NCBI GenBank assembly: GCA_017532145.1
Contig: JAFXJR010000123.1
Coordinates: 1 to 37,959, forward strand
Length of the DNA stretch: 37,959 bases
From: Lachnospiraceae bacterium
GTDB lineage: Bacteria > Bacillota > Clostridia > Lachnospirales > Lachnospiraceae
Direction: 5' to 3'
Position 1 is the first letter of the stretch; each line of letters starts with the position of its first letter. A program made the position numbers and the translations under genes. Under the pieces are notes generated by a model. That model saw nothing but the letters and a program-made list of their open reading frames with translations, was not told the DNA's origin and did no database searches. Of this stretch, positions 7,351 through 18,200 are shown piece after piece.

Positions 7351-8643
7351 ATGCTGTTGATTCAAGGAGGGTATATTGTGGATCCGGAGGAAAAATGTGG
7401 TGGTATCGGCGATATACTGATAAAGGATGGAAAAATACAAAAGATAGCACCAACGATTGATAAGGCTTCAGTAGAGACAGGAGAGGAAGGGCTTGAGATT
7501 ATCCGGGCCGAAGGAAAGCTAGTGGCACCGGGAATGGTGGATGTACATGTACATTTCCGGGAGCCGGGCTTTACCCATAAGGAGGATATTTTGACAGGAG
7601 GAGCAACAGCAGCAAAGGGTGGCTTTACCAGCATTGTACTGATGGCCAATACCAGACCTTCTGTAGACAATGAGGAAACGCTGAAGGAGATTTTAGAAAA
7701 GGGCAGACAGACAGGGATTCATATTCATACCTGTGCCAATGTGACAAAGGGAATGAAGGGACAGGAGCTGACGGATATGGAAGGGTTGGCTAAGGCAGGA
7801 GCAGCAGGATTTACCGACGATGGAATGCCCTTATTGGATGAGAATATCGTAAAAAAGGCTATGGCAGAAGCAGCCCGGTTGGGAAAGCCACTTAGCTTTC
7901 ATGAAGAAAATCCGGCCTATATCCAAAATAATGGGATTCATGCAGGAAAGGCTTCGGATTTTTACCAAATCGGAGGCTCAGACAGAATGGCAGAAATTGA
8001 TATGGTACGTCGGGATGTGGCTTTGGCAGAGGGGACAGGAGCGGACATTGTGATTCAGCATATCAGCACTAAGGAGGCGGTAGAGCTGGTACGTCAGGCC
8101 AGAAAAGCCAATGCTCATATTCATGCAGAAGCAGCTCCCCACCACTTTACGCTTACTCAGGAGGCAGTCATCCGTTATGGTACTCTGGCTAAGATGAATC
8201 CTCCTCTGCGGGAGGAAGCAGATCGGGTGGCTATTCTGGAGGGCTTAAAGGATGGAACCATAGATATGATTGCCACCGACCATGCTCCCCACACGAAGGA
8301 GGAGAAGGAAAGACCGTTTACGGAAGCCCCCAGTGGAATTATCGGTTTGGAAACGGCTCTGTCTCTGGCGATTCGGGAATTGGTTAATCCAGGCTTGCTT
8401 ACCATGGAGCAGCTGTTTTGTCGTATGGCCTGGCAGCCCGCCAGATTGTATAAGCTGGAGACAGGCTATCTGGCAGAGGGAGGCCCTGCGGATTTAGTGA
8501 TTTTTGATCCGGAAGAGCAGTGGAGGGTGGAAGGCTTTTGCTCCAAGTCCAGTAATTCTCCCTTTTTGGGCGAGGTACTGCCGGGTACCGTATATTACAC
8601 AATTTGCAACGGAAGCATAGTATACAAAAAGGAAGGAGAGTAG
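7351..8643 (+). CDS. pyrC: dihydroorotase
   Basis: Third step of de novo pyrimidine synthesis: reversible cyclisation of carbamoyl-aspartate to dihydroorotate; cytoplasmic, zinc-dependent. The 430 residues have the class I pattern: HVHFREPG with metal-binding His66 and His68, GGFTSIVLMANTRP, FTDDGMPL, the QHIST and AAPHH histidine motifs, and IATDHAPH with catalytic Asp310. The start at 7351 has GGGAG 8 nt upstream; the frame extends slightly further but has no better start. pyrK starts 5 bp after the stop and pyrD follows, so the three form an operon. No pyrB, pyrE, pyrF or carbamoyl-phosphate synthase gene is in the window. Confidence 0.96.
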   Translation: MLLIQGGYIVDPEEKCGGIGDILIKDGKIQKIAPTIDKASVETGEEGLEIIRAEGKLVAPGMVDVHVHFREPGFTHKEDILTGGATAAKGGFTSIVLMANTRPSVDNEETLKEILEKGRQTGIHIHTCANVTKGMKGQELTDMEGLAKAGAAGFTDDGMPLLDENIVKKAMAEAARLGKPLSFHEENPAYIQNNGIHAGKASDFYQIGGSDRMAEIDMVRRDVALAEGTGADIVIQHISTKEAVELVRQARKANAHIHAEAAPHHFTLTQEAVIRYGTLAKMNPPLREEADRVAILEGLKDGTIDMIATDHAPHTKEEKERPFTEAPSGIIGLETALSLAIRELVNPGLLTMEQLFCRMAWQPARLYKLETGYLAEGGPADLVIFDPEEQWRVEGFCSKSSNSPFLGEVLPGTVYYTICNGSIVYKKEGE

Positions 8644-8648
8644 GCAAA

Positions 8649-9443
8649 ATGGCAGAGAAAAAGAAAAAAGAAACGACCAGAGTAGTCTTTCAGACCGAAA
8701 TAGCAGACGATATTTATGATATGTGGATAGAGACGGATTTGGCCACTTGGGCAAAGCCGGGACAGTTTATCTGTGTCTATCCTCATAATCAAAGTACCTT
8801 GCTTCCCCGTCCAATCAGCATCTGTGAAACGGATAGGGAAAGGGAACAGATGCGTATTGTATACCGGGCAGCAGGAGTGGGAACCAGAGAATTTGCTGAG
8901 TATCATATTGGGACAAGTATTTGCATTTTGGGAAATCTGGGAAATGGGTTTCCTTTGGAGGCGACCAGTCAGAAAAAGGTGGTTCTAATGGGAGGCGGTA
9001 TCGGTATTCCTCCCATGCTGGAGCTGGCAAAGAGACTGAGTACAGAAGGAGAAGCCACATCAGTGACTGTGGTACTGGGCTACCGAAACGACCAGCTTTT
9101 CTTAAAGGAGGAGCTGGAAAAGTATGCTACGGTTTACGTGGCTACAGAGGATGGCAGTGTGGGAACGAAGGGGAATGTAATGGATGCTATGGAGGCACAT
9201 CAGCTGCAGGCAGAGGTAATCATGGCCTGTGGTCCCCTGCCTATGCTGAGAGCCATTAAGGGCTATGCAAAGGAAAGGGAGATAGAAGCCTACCTGTCTC
9301 TGGAGGAAAGAATGGCTTGTGGAGTGGGGGCCTGCTTGGGCTGTGTTTGTAAGACGAAGGAGAAGGATGCTCATTCTCATGTAAAGAATGCCAGAATTTG
9401 TACGGATGGTCCTGTATTCCGGGCAGAGGATGTGGAAATCTAA
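8649..9443 (+). CDS. pyrK: dihydroorotate dehydrogenase B, electron transfer subunit
   Basis: Iron-sulfur flavoprotein subunit of class 1B dihydroorotate dehydrogenase, passing electrons from PyrD's FMN through FAD and a [2Fe-2S] cluster to NAD+. The 264 residues show the ferredoxin-reductase fold: RPISICETD for FAD, GGGIGIPPM for the nucleotide-binding domain, and a C-terminal cysteine cluster C224-x4-C229-x2-C232 with a fourth Cys near 251 in ARICTDGPVF, matching the PyrK [2Fe-2S] pattern. GGAGAG lies before the ATG at 8649. It sits between pyrC and its partner pyrD, as expected. Confidence 0.95.
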   Translation: MAEKKKKETTRVVFQTEIADDIYDMWIETDLATWAKPGQFICVYPHNQSTLLPRPISICETDREREQMRIVYRAAGVGTREFAEYHIGTSICILGNLGNGFPLEATSQKKVVLMGGGIGIPPMLELAKRLSTEGEATSVTVVLGYRNDQLFLKEELEKYATVYVATEDGSVGTKGNVMDAMEAHQLQAEVIMACGPLPMLRAIKGYAKEREIEAYLSLEERMACGVGACLGCVCKTKEKDAHSHVKNARICTDGPVFRAEDVEI

Positions 9444-9486
9444 GGAAACGCTTTAATCAGTCATGGGAAAGGAGCATAGTGATAAG

Positions 9487-10392
9487 ATGTTAAATACAAA
9501 AGTCAGAATAGCAGGGGTAGAGTTTAAGAATCCGGTAATGACGGCCTCCGGTACCTTTGGCTCCGGAATGGAATATGGGGAGTTTGTGGAGTTAAACAGG
9601 CTGGGAGCCGTGGTAACTAAAGGGGTAGCCAATATTCCCTGGGAGGGAAATCCTACGCCTAGGGTGGTAGAGGTCTATGGAGGGATGCTTAATGCGATTG
9701 GACTCCAAAATCCGGGAGTTGACGTATTTATGGAGAGAGATATCCCCTTTTTAAAGCAGTATGACACCAGGATTATCGTCAATGTGTGTGGAAAGACGGT
9801 GGAGGATTATCTTGAGGTAGTGGAAAAGCTGGGAGATACACCGGTGGATATGCTGGAAATCAACGTTTCCTGTCCCAATGTAAAGCAGGGAGCCATTGCC
9901 TTTGGTCAGGAAACCGGATGTCTGCAGCATATTACTACGGAAATCAAGAAAAAGGCAAAGCAGCCAATTATCATGAAGCTTAGTCCAAATGTGACGGATA
10001 TTGGGGAGATGGCCAAGGCAGCCGAAGCAGGGGGAGCAGATGCTATTTCACTGATTAATACGCTGCTGGGAATGAAGATTGATATTCATCGAAGAAAATT
10101 TGCTCTGGCCAATCGAACCGGAGGATTATCAGGGCCGGCAGTAAAGCCGGTGGCAGTACGGATGGTCCATCAGGCAGCACAGGCAGTTAAGATTCCCCTG
10201 ATTGGTATGGGAGGAATTGCCAATGCAGAAGATGCCATTGAATTTTTACTGGCGGGAGCTACAGCAGTGGCCGTAGGAGCCATGAACTTTGTTAATCCCT
10301 ATACTACGATAGAGGTAGTGGAGGGGATAGAAGCTTATATGAAGCAGTATGGAATAGAAGATATTCACTCATTAATCGGGTGTGTGGAATAG
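9487..10392 (+). CDS. pyrD: dihydroorotate dehydrogenase B (NAD+), catalytic subunit
   Basis: Oxidises dihydroorotate to orotate, the fourth step of pyrimidine synthesis, as a heterotetramer with PyrK. Family marks: KNPVMTASGTFGSG, the flexible-loop motif NVSCPNVKQGAIAFG with catalytic Cys129 (a cysteine base is typical of class 1), IMKLSPNVTD, NRTGGLSGPAVKP, and GMGGIANAEDA for the FMN phosphate. Two in-frame ATGs are possible, 9463 and 9487. The second gives 301 residues, the usual PyrDB length, and has AAGGAG 13 nt upstream, so I chose it with moderate certainty. Confidence 0.93.
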   Translation: MLNTKVRIAGVEFKNPVMTASGTFGSGMEYGEFVELNRLGAVVTKGVANIPWEGNPTPRVVEVYGGMLNAIGLQNPGVDVFMERDIPFLKQYDTRIIVNVCGKTVEDYLEVVEKLGDTPVDMLEINVSCPNVKQGAIAFGQETGCLQHITTEIKKKAKQPIIMKLSPNVTDIGEMAKAAEAGGADAISLINTLLGMKIDIHRRKFALANRTGGLSGPAVKPVAVRMVHQAAQAVKIPLIGMGGIANAEDAIEFLLAGATAVAVGAMNFVNPYTTIEVVEGIEAYMKQYGIEDIHSLIGCVE

Positions 10393-10402
10393 GAATAATC
10401 AG

Positions 10403-10457
10403 CCTCCCTGTACCATAAAATGATGAAAGGGTCATTCAATCACAGGGAGGTATTTTT
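10403..10457 (+). promoter_or_regulatory. hairpin enclosing the ribosome binding site of the SPOCS/LysM gene
   Basis: CCTCCCTGT (10403-10411) is the exact complement of ACAGGGAGG (10442-10450). A smaller inner stem AATGA/TCATT sits at 10419-10423 and 10432-10436. The right arm contains the AGGGAGG ribosome binding site, 7 nt before the ATG at 10458, and is followed by TATTTTT. The same structure could act as a terminator of the pyr operon or hide the ribosome binding site. Confidence 0.6.
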
Positions 10458-12020
10458 ATGGAATTAGTGAAGAAAAATATACATATGGATCGAATAAAAG
10501 GTCAGGCTGCCACACAGATTACGTTGGAGGATGATGTAAATATTTCCGATATGAAGCCGGATGCTGCCCGACTGGTTTACGATAAGGGAAGTGTGGCTTT
10601 GGAGGAGATTAAGGTAACAGAAGACCATGTCAGTGTGAGAGGAAAGCTACAGTTTATGATTCTCTACCTGACAGAAGGAGAAGACCCCATACCAGCCTGT
10701 ATGGAGGGAAGCCTGCCCTTTGAGGAGCAGTTGTATATGGAGGGGGCAAAGTCAGGAGACATTGTCAATGCTAAATGGGTATTGGAGGATTTGACGGTAG
10801 GACTGATTAATTCCAGAAAGCTGAGTGTGCAGGCACTGCTTTCTCTGAAGCTGTGTGCAGAGGTGGTCTATGATGAGGAAACAGCAGTGGAGCTGTATCA
10901 TGAGGAGCCGGTGGAATACCGTAAAAAGCCTCTGCGTATTGCCCAGATGACGGTAAAGAAGAGGGATATTTTCCGTATCAAGGAGGAACTGGAGCTGCCC
11001 CAGAATTTCCCCAATGTATTTCAAATTCTATGGCAGGGAATAGAGCCTGTGGGAGTGGAGTTTAAGCCATTAGAGGGTAGGATAGCCATACAGGGAGAGC
11101 TGCAGGTATTCTTTTTATATGAGGCAGAGGGAGAAGAACAGGCGGTAAGACCCTATACAGCTAATCTTCCTTTTAGTGGTTCCGTGGAATGTGGAGGCTG
11201 TGGTGAGGGAATGGTGGAGGATATCAGCTATCTGCTGACGCATAGAGAGGTAGAGGTAAAGCCTGATTTCGATGGGGAGCAGAGAGTCTTTGCTATTGAA
11301 CTGGTGATGGATATGGATATTAGTCTGTATGAGGAGGAAAGGCTGGAGATTCTTTCCGGTGTCTATGGAGTAGTCAAAGAGGTGGAGGCAGTCAGCAGAC
11401 CGGCCAGGTTTAAGGGGATTGTGTCCCGGCAGATGGGAAAGTCCAAGGCAGCTGACCGGATAAAGCTGTCTTCTGCAGACGTGCCTATGCTGCAACTGCT
11501 TCATCATGAAGCTCAGGTTCAGGTGGAACGTGAAGAAATCGTGGAAAATGGATTGCATATTCAGGGAGTTGTACAGGTACAGTGTCTGTATCTGAGTGGT
11601 GATGATAAAATTCCTTATGCTTCAGTGAAGGGAACCCTTCCTTTTAGTCAGGTGCTGGAGGTATCCGGTATACACAAGGACTGCTTCTGTCGGGTACAGG
11701 CAGAGACGGAGCAGCTAACGGTATCTATGCTGGACAGCACTGAACTGGATGTGAAAGCAATCGTGGTATGTAAGGCTATTCTGTTCGAGCAAAAAAGTGA
11801 GGAAATTGTAACTGATATTCTGGTCTCTGAGTTGGATATGAATAAGCTGGGAGAACTGCCAAGCATCGTAATCTATATTGCCAAGGAGGGCGACAGCCTG
11901 TGGGATGTGGGAAAACGCTATTATATACCCATTTCCCAGATTAAGGAAACCAACGATATGACTACTGAGGAAATCCATCCGGGAGAGAAGCTTTTGATTG
12001 TAAGAGGAACGGGTTCGTAA
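10458..12020 (+). CDS. SPOCS (DUF3794) and LysM domain protein, probable spore-envelope protein
   Basis: A 520-residue protein with no signal peptide. It has repeated SPOCS-type beta domains (about residues 30-140, 175-290 and 330-440; recurring text such as LEDLTVGLINSRKLSVQALL and AETEQLTVSMLDSTELDVKA). A C-terminal LysM domain lies at about 471-517 (YIAKEGDSLWDVGKRYYIP ... IHPGEKLLIV). This architecture is found in clostridial proteins related to spore-coat morphogenetic factors. LysM would bind glycan of the spore cortex or wall, and SPOCS domains serve in spore-coat and cortex assembly. The role in this organism is inferred from domains. It lies 65 bp after pyrD but probably has its own control (see the hairpin at 10403). 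Confidence 0.85.
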   Translation: MELVKKNIHMDRIKGQAATQITLEDDVNISDMKPDAARLVYDKGSVALEEIKVTEDHVSVRGKLQFMILYLTEGEDPIPACMEGSLPFEEQLYMEGAKSGDIVNAKWVLEDLTVGLINSRKLSVQALLSLKLCAEVVYDEETAVELYHEEPVEYRKKPLRIAQMTVKKRDIFRIKEELELPQNFPNVFQILWQGIEPVGVEFKPLEGRIAIQGELQVFFLYEAEGEEQAVRPYTANLPFSGSVECGGCGEGMVEDISYLLTHREVEVKPDFDGEQRVFAIELVMDMDISLYEEERLEILSGVYGVVKEVEAVSRPARFKGIVSRQMGKSKAADRIKLSSADVPMLQLLHHEAQVQVEREEIVENGLHIQGVVQVQCLYLSGDDKIPYASVKGTLPFSQVLEVSGIHKDCFCRVQAETEQLTVSMLDSTELDVKAIVVCKAILFEQKSEEIVTDILVSELDMNKLGELPSIVIYIAKEGDSLWDVGKRYYIPISQIKETNDMTTEEIHPGEKLLIVRGTGS

Positions 12021-12203
12021 ATGGATTTCTTCAATGAGCCGATAGGGAATCTATAGAATACATAAAAATAGTAGAAAATTCGATATTATTTGCGAACTTT
12101 TTTGTAGAAATTTAATAAAAATGGGTAAAAGTCAATAATAATATTGTGATTTTAATAAAAAAAATTTAAAATATACCTAAGGATTGTTATCAAAGTAAAG
12201 AGC

Positions 12204-12271
12204 AAAACCGGATGCATATAAAAAATACAAAACCGCAGTACTGCTGAGATGTATTTTGTGCATCCGGTTTT
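12204..12271 (+). promoter_or_regulatory. long inverted repeat in the leader of the GH84 gene
   Basis: AAAACCGGATGCA (12204-12216) is the perfect complement of TGCATCCGGTTTT (12259-12271). Inside it AAAATAC (12222-12228) pairs with GTATTTT (12251-12257), and the apex carries the palindrome GCAGTACTGC (12235-12244). The right arm ends a few bases before the AGGAAGGAGAGG ribosome binding site of the GH84 gene. A folded leader or a repressor operator are both possible. It is not a riboswitch class I recognise. The flanking 12021-12203 is very AT-rich and presumably contains the promoter. Confidence 0.6.
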
Positions 12272-12290
12272 CTCAGGAAGGAGAGGTATA

Positions 12291-15200
12291 ATGAAGAAAA
12301 AAAGAATGGCTGTTACAGCCATGGCAGCTGTGGCTACAGCAGGAACTCTGCTGTCTCTGCCCTTGCAAACGGCAGCTACAGAAAGAACCTATGAGTTGTA
12401 TCCAATACCGCAGTCGATTCAGTATCAGACTGGCAGTTATATGCTAAGTGATGAAGTCAATGTGGTGTATGAGAGCGGTATTGATCAGGAAACGAAGAAC
12501 AGGCTGGCAGAGGCGGCTCGGTTAAGTGGGATAACACTTAGTCCAACCTCAGATGTGGTGGACAACAAGACGAATATTTTGGTAGGAATCAAGGGGGATG
12601 AGGCTGATACTAAGGTAGATGAGTATGCAGAGACTCGGCTGACAGTAACTAATGAGGAACTGTTTAACAAGACAGACAGCTATGTTATGGAAAGTGATAA
12701 CAATGTAATTACTGTCTTGGCCAAGGATGCAGATGCTGCTTTTTATGGGATGACCACCCTGTATCATATTATGGACCAGATAGAGGACAAGAGTATCCGT
12801 AACTTCCAGATTGAAGACTATGCAGATATTGTAAGCCGTGGTTTTATTGAGGGATATTATGGTAATCCCTGGTCTACAGAGGATAGAATCAAGCTGATGG
12901 AGTGGGGCGGCTATTATAAGCTGAATTCCTATTTCTATGCACCAAAAAATGACCCTAAGCATAATTCCCAGTGGAGAGTTAAGTATACGGATCAGGAGAT
13001 TGAGGAGCTGATTAAGCCGCTGGCGGAGGCAGGAAATCGCTCTAAATGTCGCTTTGTCTATGCCCTCCATCCTTATATGTATAATGCTATCCGTCATAAT
13101 ACGGAGGAAAACTATCAGGAAGATTTGGCAATCATGCAGGCTAAATTTGACCAGGTAATCGAAGCTGGTGTACGTCAGATTTCCATTCTGGCAGATGATG
13201 CTGCCAATGTGGGAGGGGCTAACTATACCCGGATGTTGACGGATATGACTAACTGGATTAAAGAAAAGCAGAAAAAGTATCCTGATTTAAAACTGACACT
13301 GCCTTTCGTTACCCAGGAGTATATGTATAATGGTGAAAGCTACTACAGAGATTTCCCTGCAAATGTACAGATTGTTATGACCGGTGGAAGAATCTGGGGA
13401 GAAGTAAGTCAGAACTTTACGACTACCTTTACCACCAATGCAGGCCGTGGCCCTTATCTGTGGATTAACTGGCCCTGTACAGATAACTCGAAAAAGCATT
13501 TGATTATGGGTGGATACTCTAATTTCCTGCATCCCAATGTGGATCCGGCAAAGGTAGAGGGTATCGTGCTTAATCCCATGCAGCAGTCTGAACCCAGTAA
13601 GGTGGCTATCTTTGGAAATGCAGCTTATTCCTGGAATATCTGGGAATCAGAGGAGGTAGCAAATCAGGCATGGAAGGATTCCTTTAAATATGTGGATGGA
13701 AATTCAGCTGCAGAAACTGAGGCTTCCACTGCGTTAAGAGAGCTTTCCAAGCATATGATTAATCAGGCGATGGACGGCAGAGTAGTAGCTTTACAGGAGT
13801 CCGTAGAATTAAAGGAACTACTGACACCTTTTAAGGACAAGCTGTCTAATAATGCAGAAATTACTGAGGCAGAAATTGATGCCATTAAGGCAGAGTTTGA
13901 AAAGCTGCAGCAGGCGGCAGTTACCTATCGTGAGAAAGCAAACGATACCAGAATAAAGGATCAGATTGTCTACTGGCTTGACTGCTGGGATGATACCACA
14001 GAGGCTGCTTTGGCATACCTGGAGGGTGTCAGAGATGTTTTGACAGAAGATAAATCCGGTTTAGTAGACAATTACATAAGGGGAGAGGCTGCCTTTACCG
14101 CATCCAAGGATCATCCCCTGTGGTATCTGGATCATTATGAGTATGCGGAAGTAGGTGTACAGCATATTGTACCTTTTATTAAAGCAATGGATACCTACTT
14201 AAGCAAAAAGGCATTGGAGGCAGTAGACCCTTCTGCTGTTACTTATACTTACATCAGTAATGAATATACTACTCCTTACAGTGGCAGTCCGGAGGATGTG
14301 TTGGATGGAGACGACAGTACTGCTATGGTGTTCCATGAACCCAATTATGTTACGACAGGACAGTATATTGGGTTGCAGTTTAGTGCTCCCATTACGCTGA
14401 ATAATGTACGTTTTGCTTTAGGTGGTGGAAAGAATCACTTCTATTATTCCAAGCTGGAGTATCAGACTGCAGACAGTGAGGAATGGAAGGCAGTAAGTGA
14501 TCAAATCTATGAAAGACCTCAAAATAGTGAGGAGCCGATTATTGCAACAGAGCTTGGTCTGGAAAATGTAGTAGCCGTTCGTTTGCTTGCTACCCAGAAC
14601 AACAACATAGACAGTTGGCTGAATATTAAATCCATCGACATCAATAAGGAAGTGGAGCCTGCACCAGCAGACCCGCTGACAGCAGCTACCACAACCAACA
14701 GCTCCAATGTAGCTGTAGCCAGTGGTAATGTAGGTAATGTAACAGATGGTAATTTATCTACTGAACTGTGGTTAAAGAGTGCATCAGGAGACTTTATACC
14801 GGCAGATGCAGCAGTAACTGTGGACCTGGGAGAGGCTAAGGCTATTGGCTCTGTATATGTTGCTCAGGATACCGCCAGAGCCAATGGAAGAGATATTTTA
14901 AGTAAAGGTGTGGTAGAGTACAGTCTGGACAATAATACCTGGTATACCCTGGGTGCTTTGGCAGAAGAAAATGAGCAAACTATTTTAGGTGGTGCTACGG
15001 CAAGATATGTTCGTGTGAGAAATACCGAGCAAAAGAATGTATGGTGGAGACTCAGTGAGATTCAGGTGTTTTCAGCAGAGGACAGTCCTCTGTCCATGGC
15101 AGTGTCACTGATTGATTTAAGGGTTGGAAATCATAATAGTATTAATGATGCGAGCAAGAATAACAAGCCGGAATACATTGTCGATGGAGATATGACTACT

Positions 15201-18200
15201 CTGGCATGGCTGGCAGGCTCTGACAATGGAAATATTCCTGCAGGCGGCGGTGTGGAAATTACGCTGAGTAAGGAAACCGAACTGACAGGAATTAATATTG
15301 TACAGGCAGATGGCAGTGGAGACAAGGTAGCCAACCTGACAGCAAGCTATCAGGACAGCGAAGGAAGCTGGCATGAGCTTGGTGTGAAGACGAATGCTGG
15401 TGACAATACTGTGTTCAGTTTTAGTGCAGTAAAGGCAAAAGCTATTCGTCTGGTAAACAGTGGAAGTGCTACTAATGCCTGGTGGAAGCTATATGAGGTA
15501 AGTTTAATTCAGGCTTCTCAGAGTAAGGAAGGTATTGTGTATACTAATTCAGTAAATGCAAGTACCTTTGGAGGTAGTGTAAATAGTACTGGTGCAGTAC
15601 TTTCCTCCGGAATGATTACTTTAGCACCAGGAGAATATATTGGTTTGGATGTACAAAATATCCAGACAATAGAGACTTTATCGGTAGCAGGAGAGGGTAT
15701 TGCTGCTGCGAAACTGGAGATTTCCAGCAATGGTATGCAGTGGGAAAGCATAGAAAATACGGATGCTGCTGCCCAAAAGGCTGTTCGGTATGTGCGTCTG
15801 TACAATGCAGGTACAGAGGATTTAGCCTTGAATATTGAGGCATTTTCCCTTACCTTCTATACGATTGGACAGTTAGGTGAACTGATTTCTTCTAATATTC
15901 CAGTGACAGCAAGCTGGGGAGACGATAGAAACAATCTGAAGGCTTTTGATGGAGATATGACTACCTATCAGAAATTTGGCGGAAATCCTCAGGCAGGTAA
16001 TACAGCAGTCTACAGTCTGGGACAGGAGATAGATGTTGAGTCAATCAGAGTCTATACCACAGACGGTACTCAGGATTATATCAGAGATGCCAAGATACAG
16101 CTTTCCATGGATGGAGAGACCTGGGAGGACGCTCTGACGATTGGTGACGGTACTACCGATACAGAGCCAACTTCTACAATGGGAAGCGGAGCCTTAGGCG
16201 AAAGTGATTCCAACTATCCGAATGTACGTTATTATGGACAGGATGGCATCAATAAAAAGGCCAGGTTTATGCGGTTGTATATTACGGCTAATTTCCCCGG
16301 TCGTGCTATTATTATCAATGAAATTGTCATCAATGATGGTGCTTATATTTCTGAGGAGTCTAATGCCGCTTTCTCCGGAACACTGGAAGCAGAAGGATAT
16401 AAGCCCAGCAATATGCTGGATAAGAATCTGTCTACCAGTTATAAGGCATCCCAGGCAAATGGAAGCCTGACCTATGCAGTAAGTGAAGCCGGTGTTCTTT
16501 CCTTCCGTATGATACAGAGCGGTGAGATAACCGGAGCAGCAATAAAGGCTAAAGTATTGGATACAAACAATACAGAAGATACAGTAGAGGTAGGTACTCT
16601 GGCAGACAATATTAACGATTTCCAGGTACCGGAAGGAAAAGAGCTGGCAGCAATCGTTATTGAATGGCAGGAAAAAATTCCTGCGATTGCAGAATTAATT
16701 CTGATTAAGGATGAACAGAAGCCGACAGCACCTTCTGCAGCAGCTGCAACAGAGGTAACAGCAAATAGTGCTAAGCTGACATGGACAGCGGCTACAGATA
16801 ATGGAAGAATAGGAAAATATGAAATTTATCAGGAATCCAGTCTGATAGCCATTGTAGATGGCAGTGCGACAGAGACAGTATTAAAGAATCTGGATGCAGA
16901 GACAGCCTATACACTGGAGGTTTATGCTTACGACTCGGCAGGTAACTGCTCTGAAAGCTGTCAGGTAAGCTTTACCACCTTGAAAGAGGATAGCTCAGGA
17001 GGTGGCGAAGGTGGCGATGAAGGCGGAGACGAAGGAAATGACAACGAAGCTGTCGAAGAATATAAGCAGCAGCTGACCGCTTTGATTGCAGAGGCAAAAG
17101 AAAAGATTGCTTCTGACAAGTATACAGAGACTACTGTAACCGCTTTACAGGCAGAGGTAACTAAGGCAGAAAATCTGATGAAGGAGGCTGCCCCTACAGC
17201 AGCAGCTTTGCAGCAGTCAGTTACCGATTTGGATAATACGCTGAAGGCTTTGGAAGAAAAGAAAAATGATAGCCCGGATAGTACAGATGATACAACAGCA
17301 GAGAAGCAGCAGCTGACGGCTTTGATTGGTCAGGCAAAGGAAAAGATTGCGTCCGGTAAGTATACAGAAGCTACCGTAAAAGCTCTGCAGGCTGAGGTAA
17401 CCAGGGCAGAGAATCTGTTAAAGCAGACAGCGCCTACAGCAGCAGCTTTGCAGCAGTCTATTACTGCGATGAACAATGCGATAAAAGCTTTAGCAGAAAA
17501 AACAGACGATGGTTCAGCAGCATATAAGAAGCAATTGACTACGCTGATTGGTCAGGCAAAGGAAAAGATTGCGTCTAAAAAGTATACAGAGGCTACCGTA
17601 ACCAAGCTGCAGGCAGAAGTAGCCAAGGCAGAGGCCCTATTAAAGGAAGCTGCTCCTACAGCAGCTAAGCTGCAGCAGTCGGTAAACAGTCTGAATACCG
17701 CAGTAAAAGCGTTGGTAGAAAAGGCAGAGACAGTAGAAAAGAAGTGGATTTTCACTGATGTAAAGGTGACTACAGGCAACTGGAAATATGAAAGTGTAAA
17801 ATATGTATACAATAAGGATGTTATGGGTGCTGTAACCGGAACGACAGAGTTCCAGCCAGATCGTCCGCTGAATAGAGCGATGTTTGCTACTGTACTGTAT
17901 CGTATGGCAGGAGAGCCAAAGGTAACCTTTGAAAATAAATTTACGGATGTGGTAGCCGGAAAATGGTATAGTAATGCTATTCTTTGGGCTTATCAGAATA
18001 AGATTGTATCTGGCTTCAGTGATGGAAGCTATGGTATTGAGGCAAATATTACCCGTGAACAGATTGCTAAGATGCTGAATGAGTATGCAAAGCTCTGCAA
18101 GTATGATATTAGTCAAAAGAATGCTCTAAATGAATTTACAGATGCAGCCAGTGTAAGCAACTGGGCGGTAGAGTATATGCAGTGGGCAACAGCAGTAAAG

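Noticed and set aside
17062-17730. CRISPR-like repeat array
   Set aside because: The repeats are about 220 bp, in frame and code for FIVAR domains. They are not short repeats with spacers.
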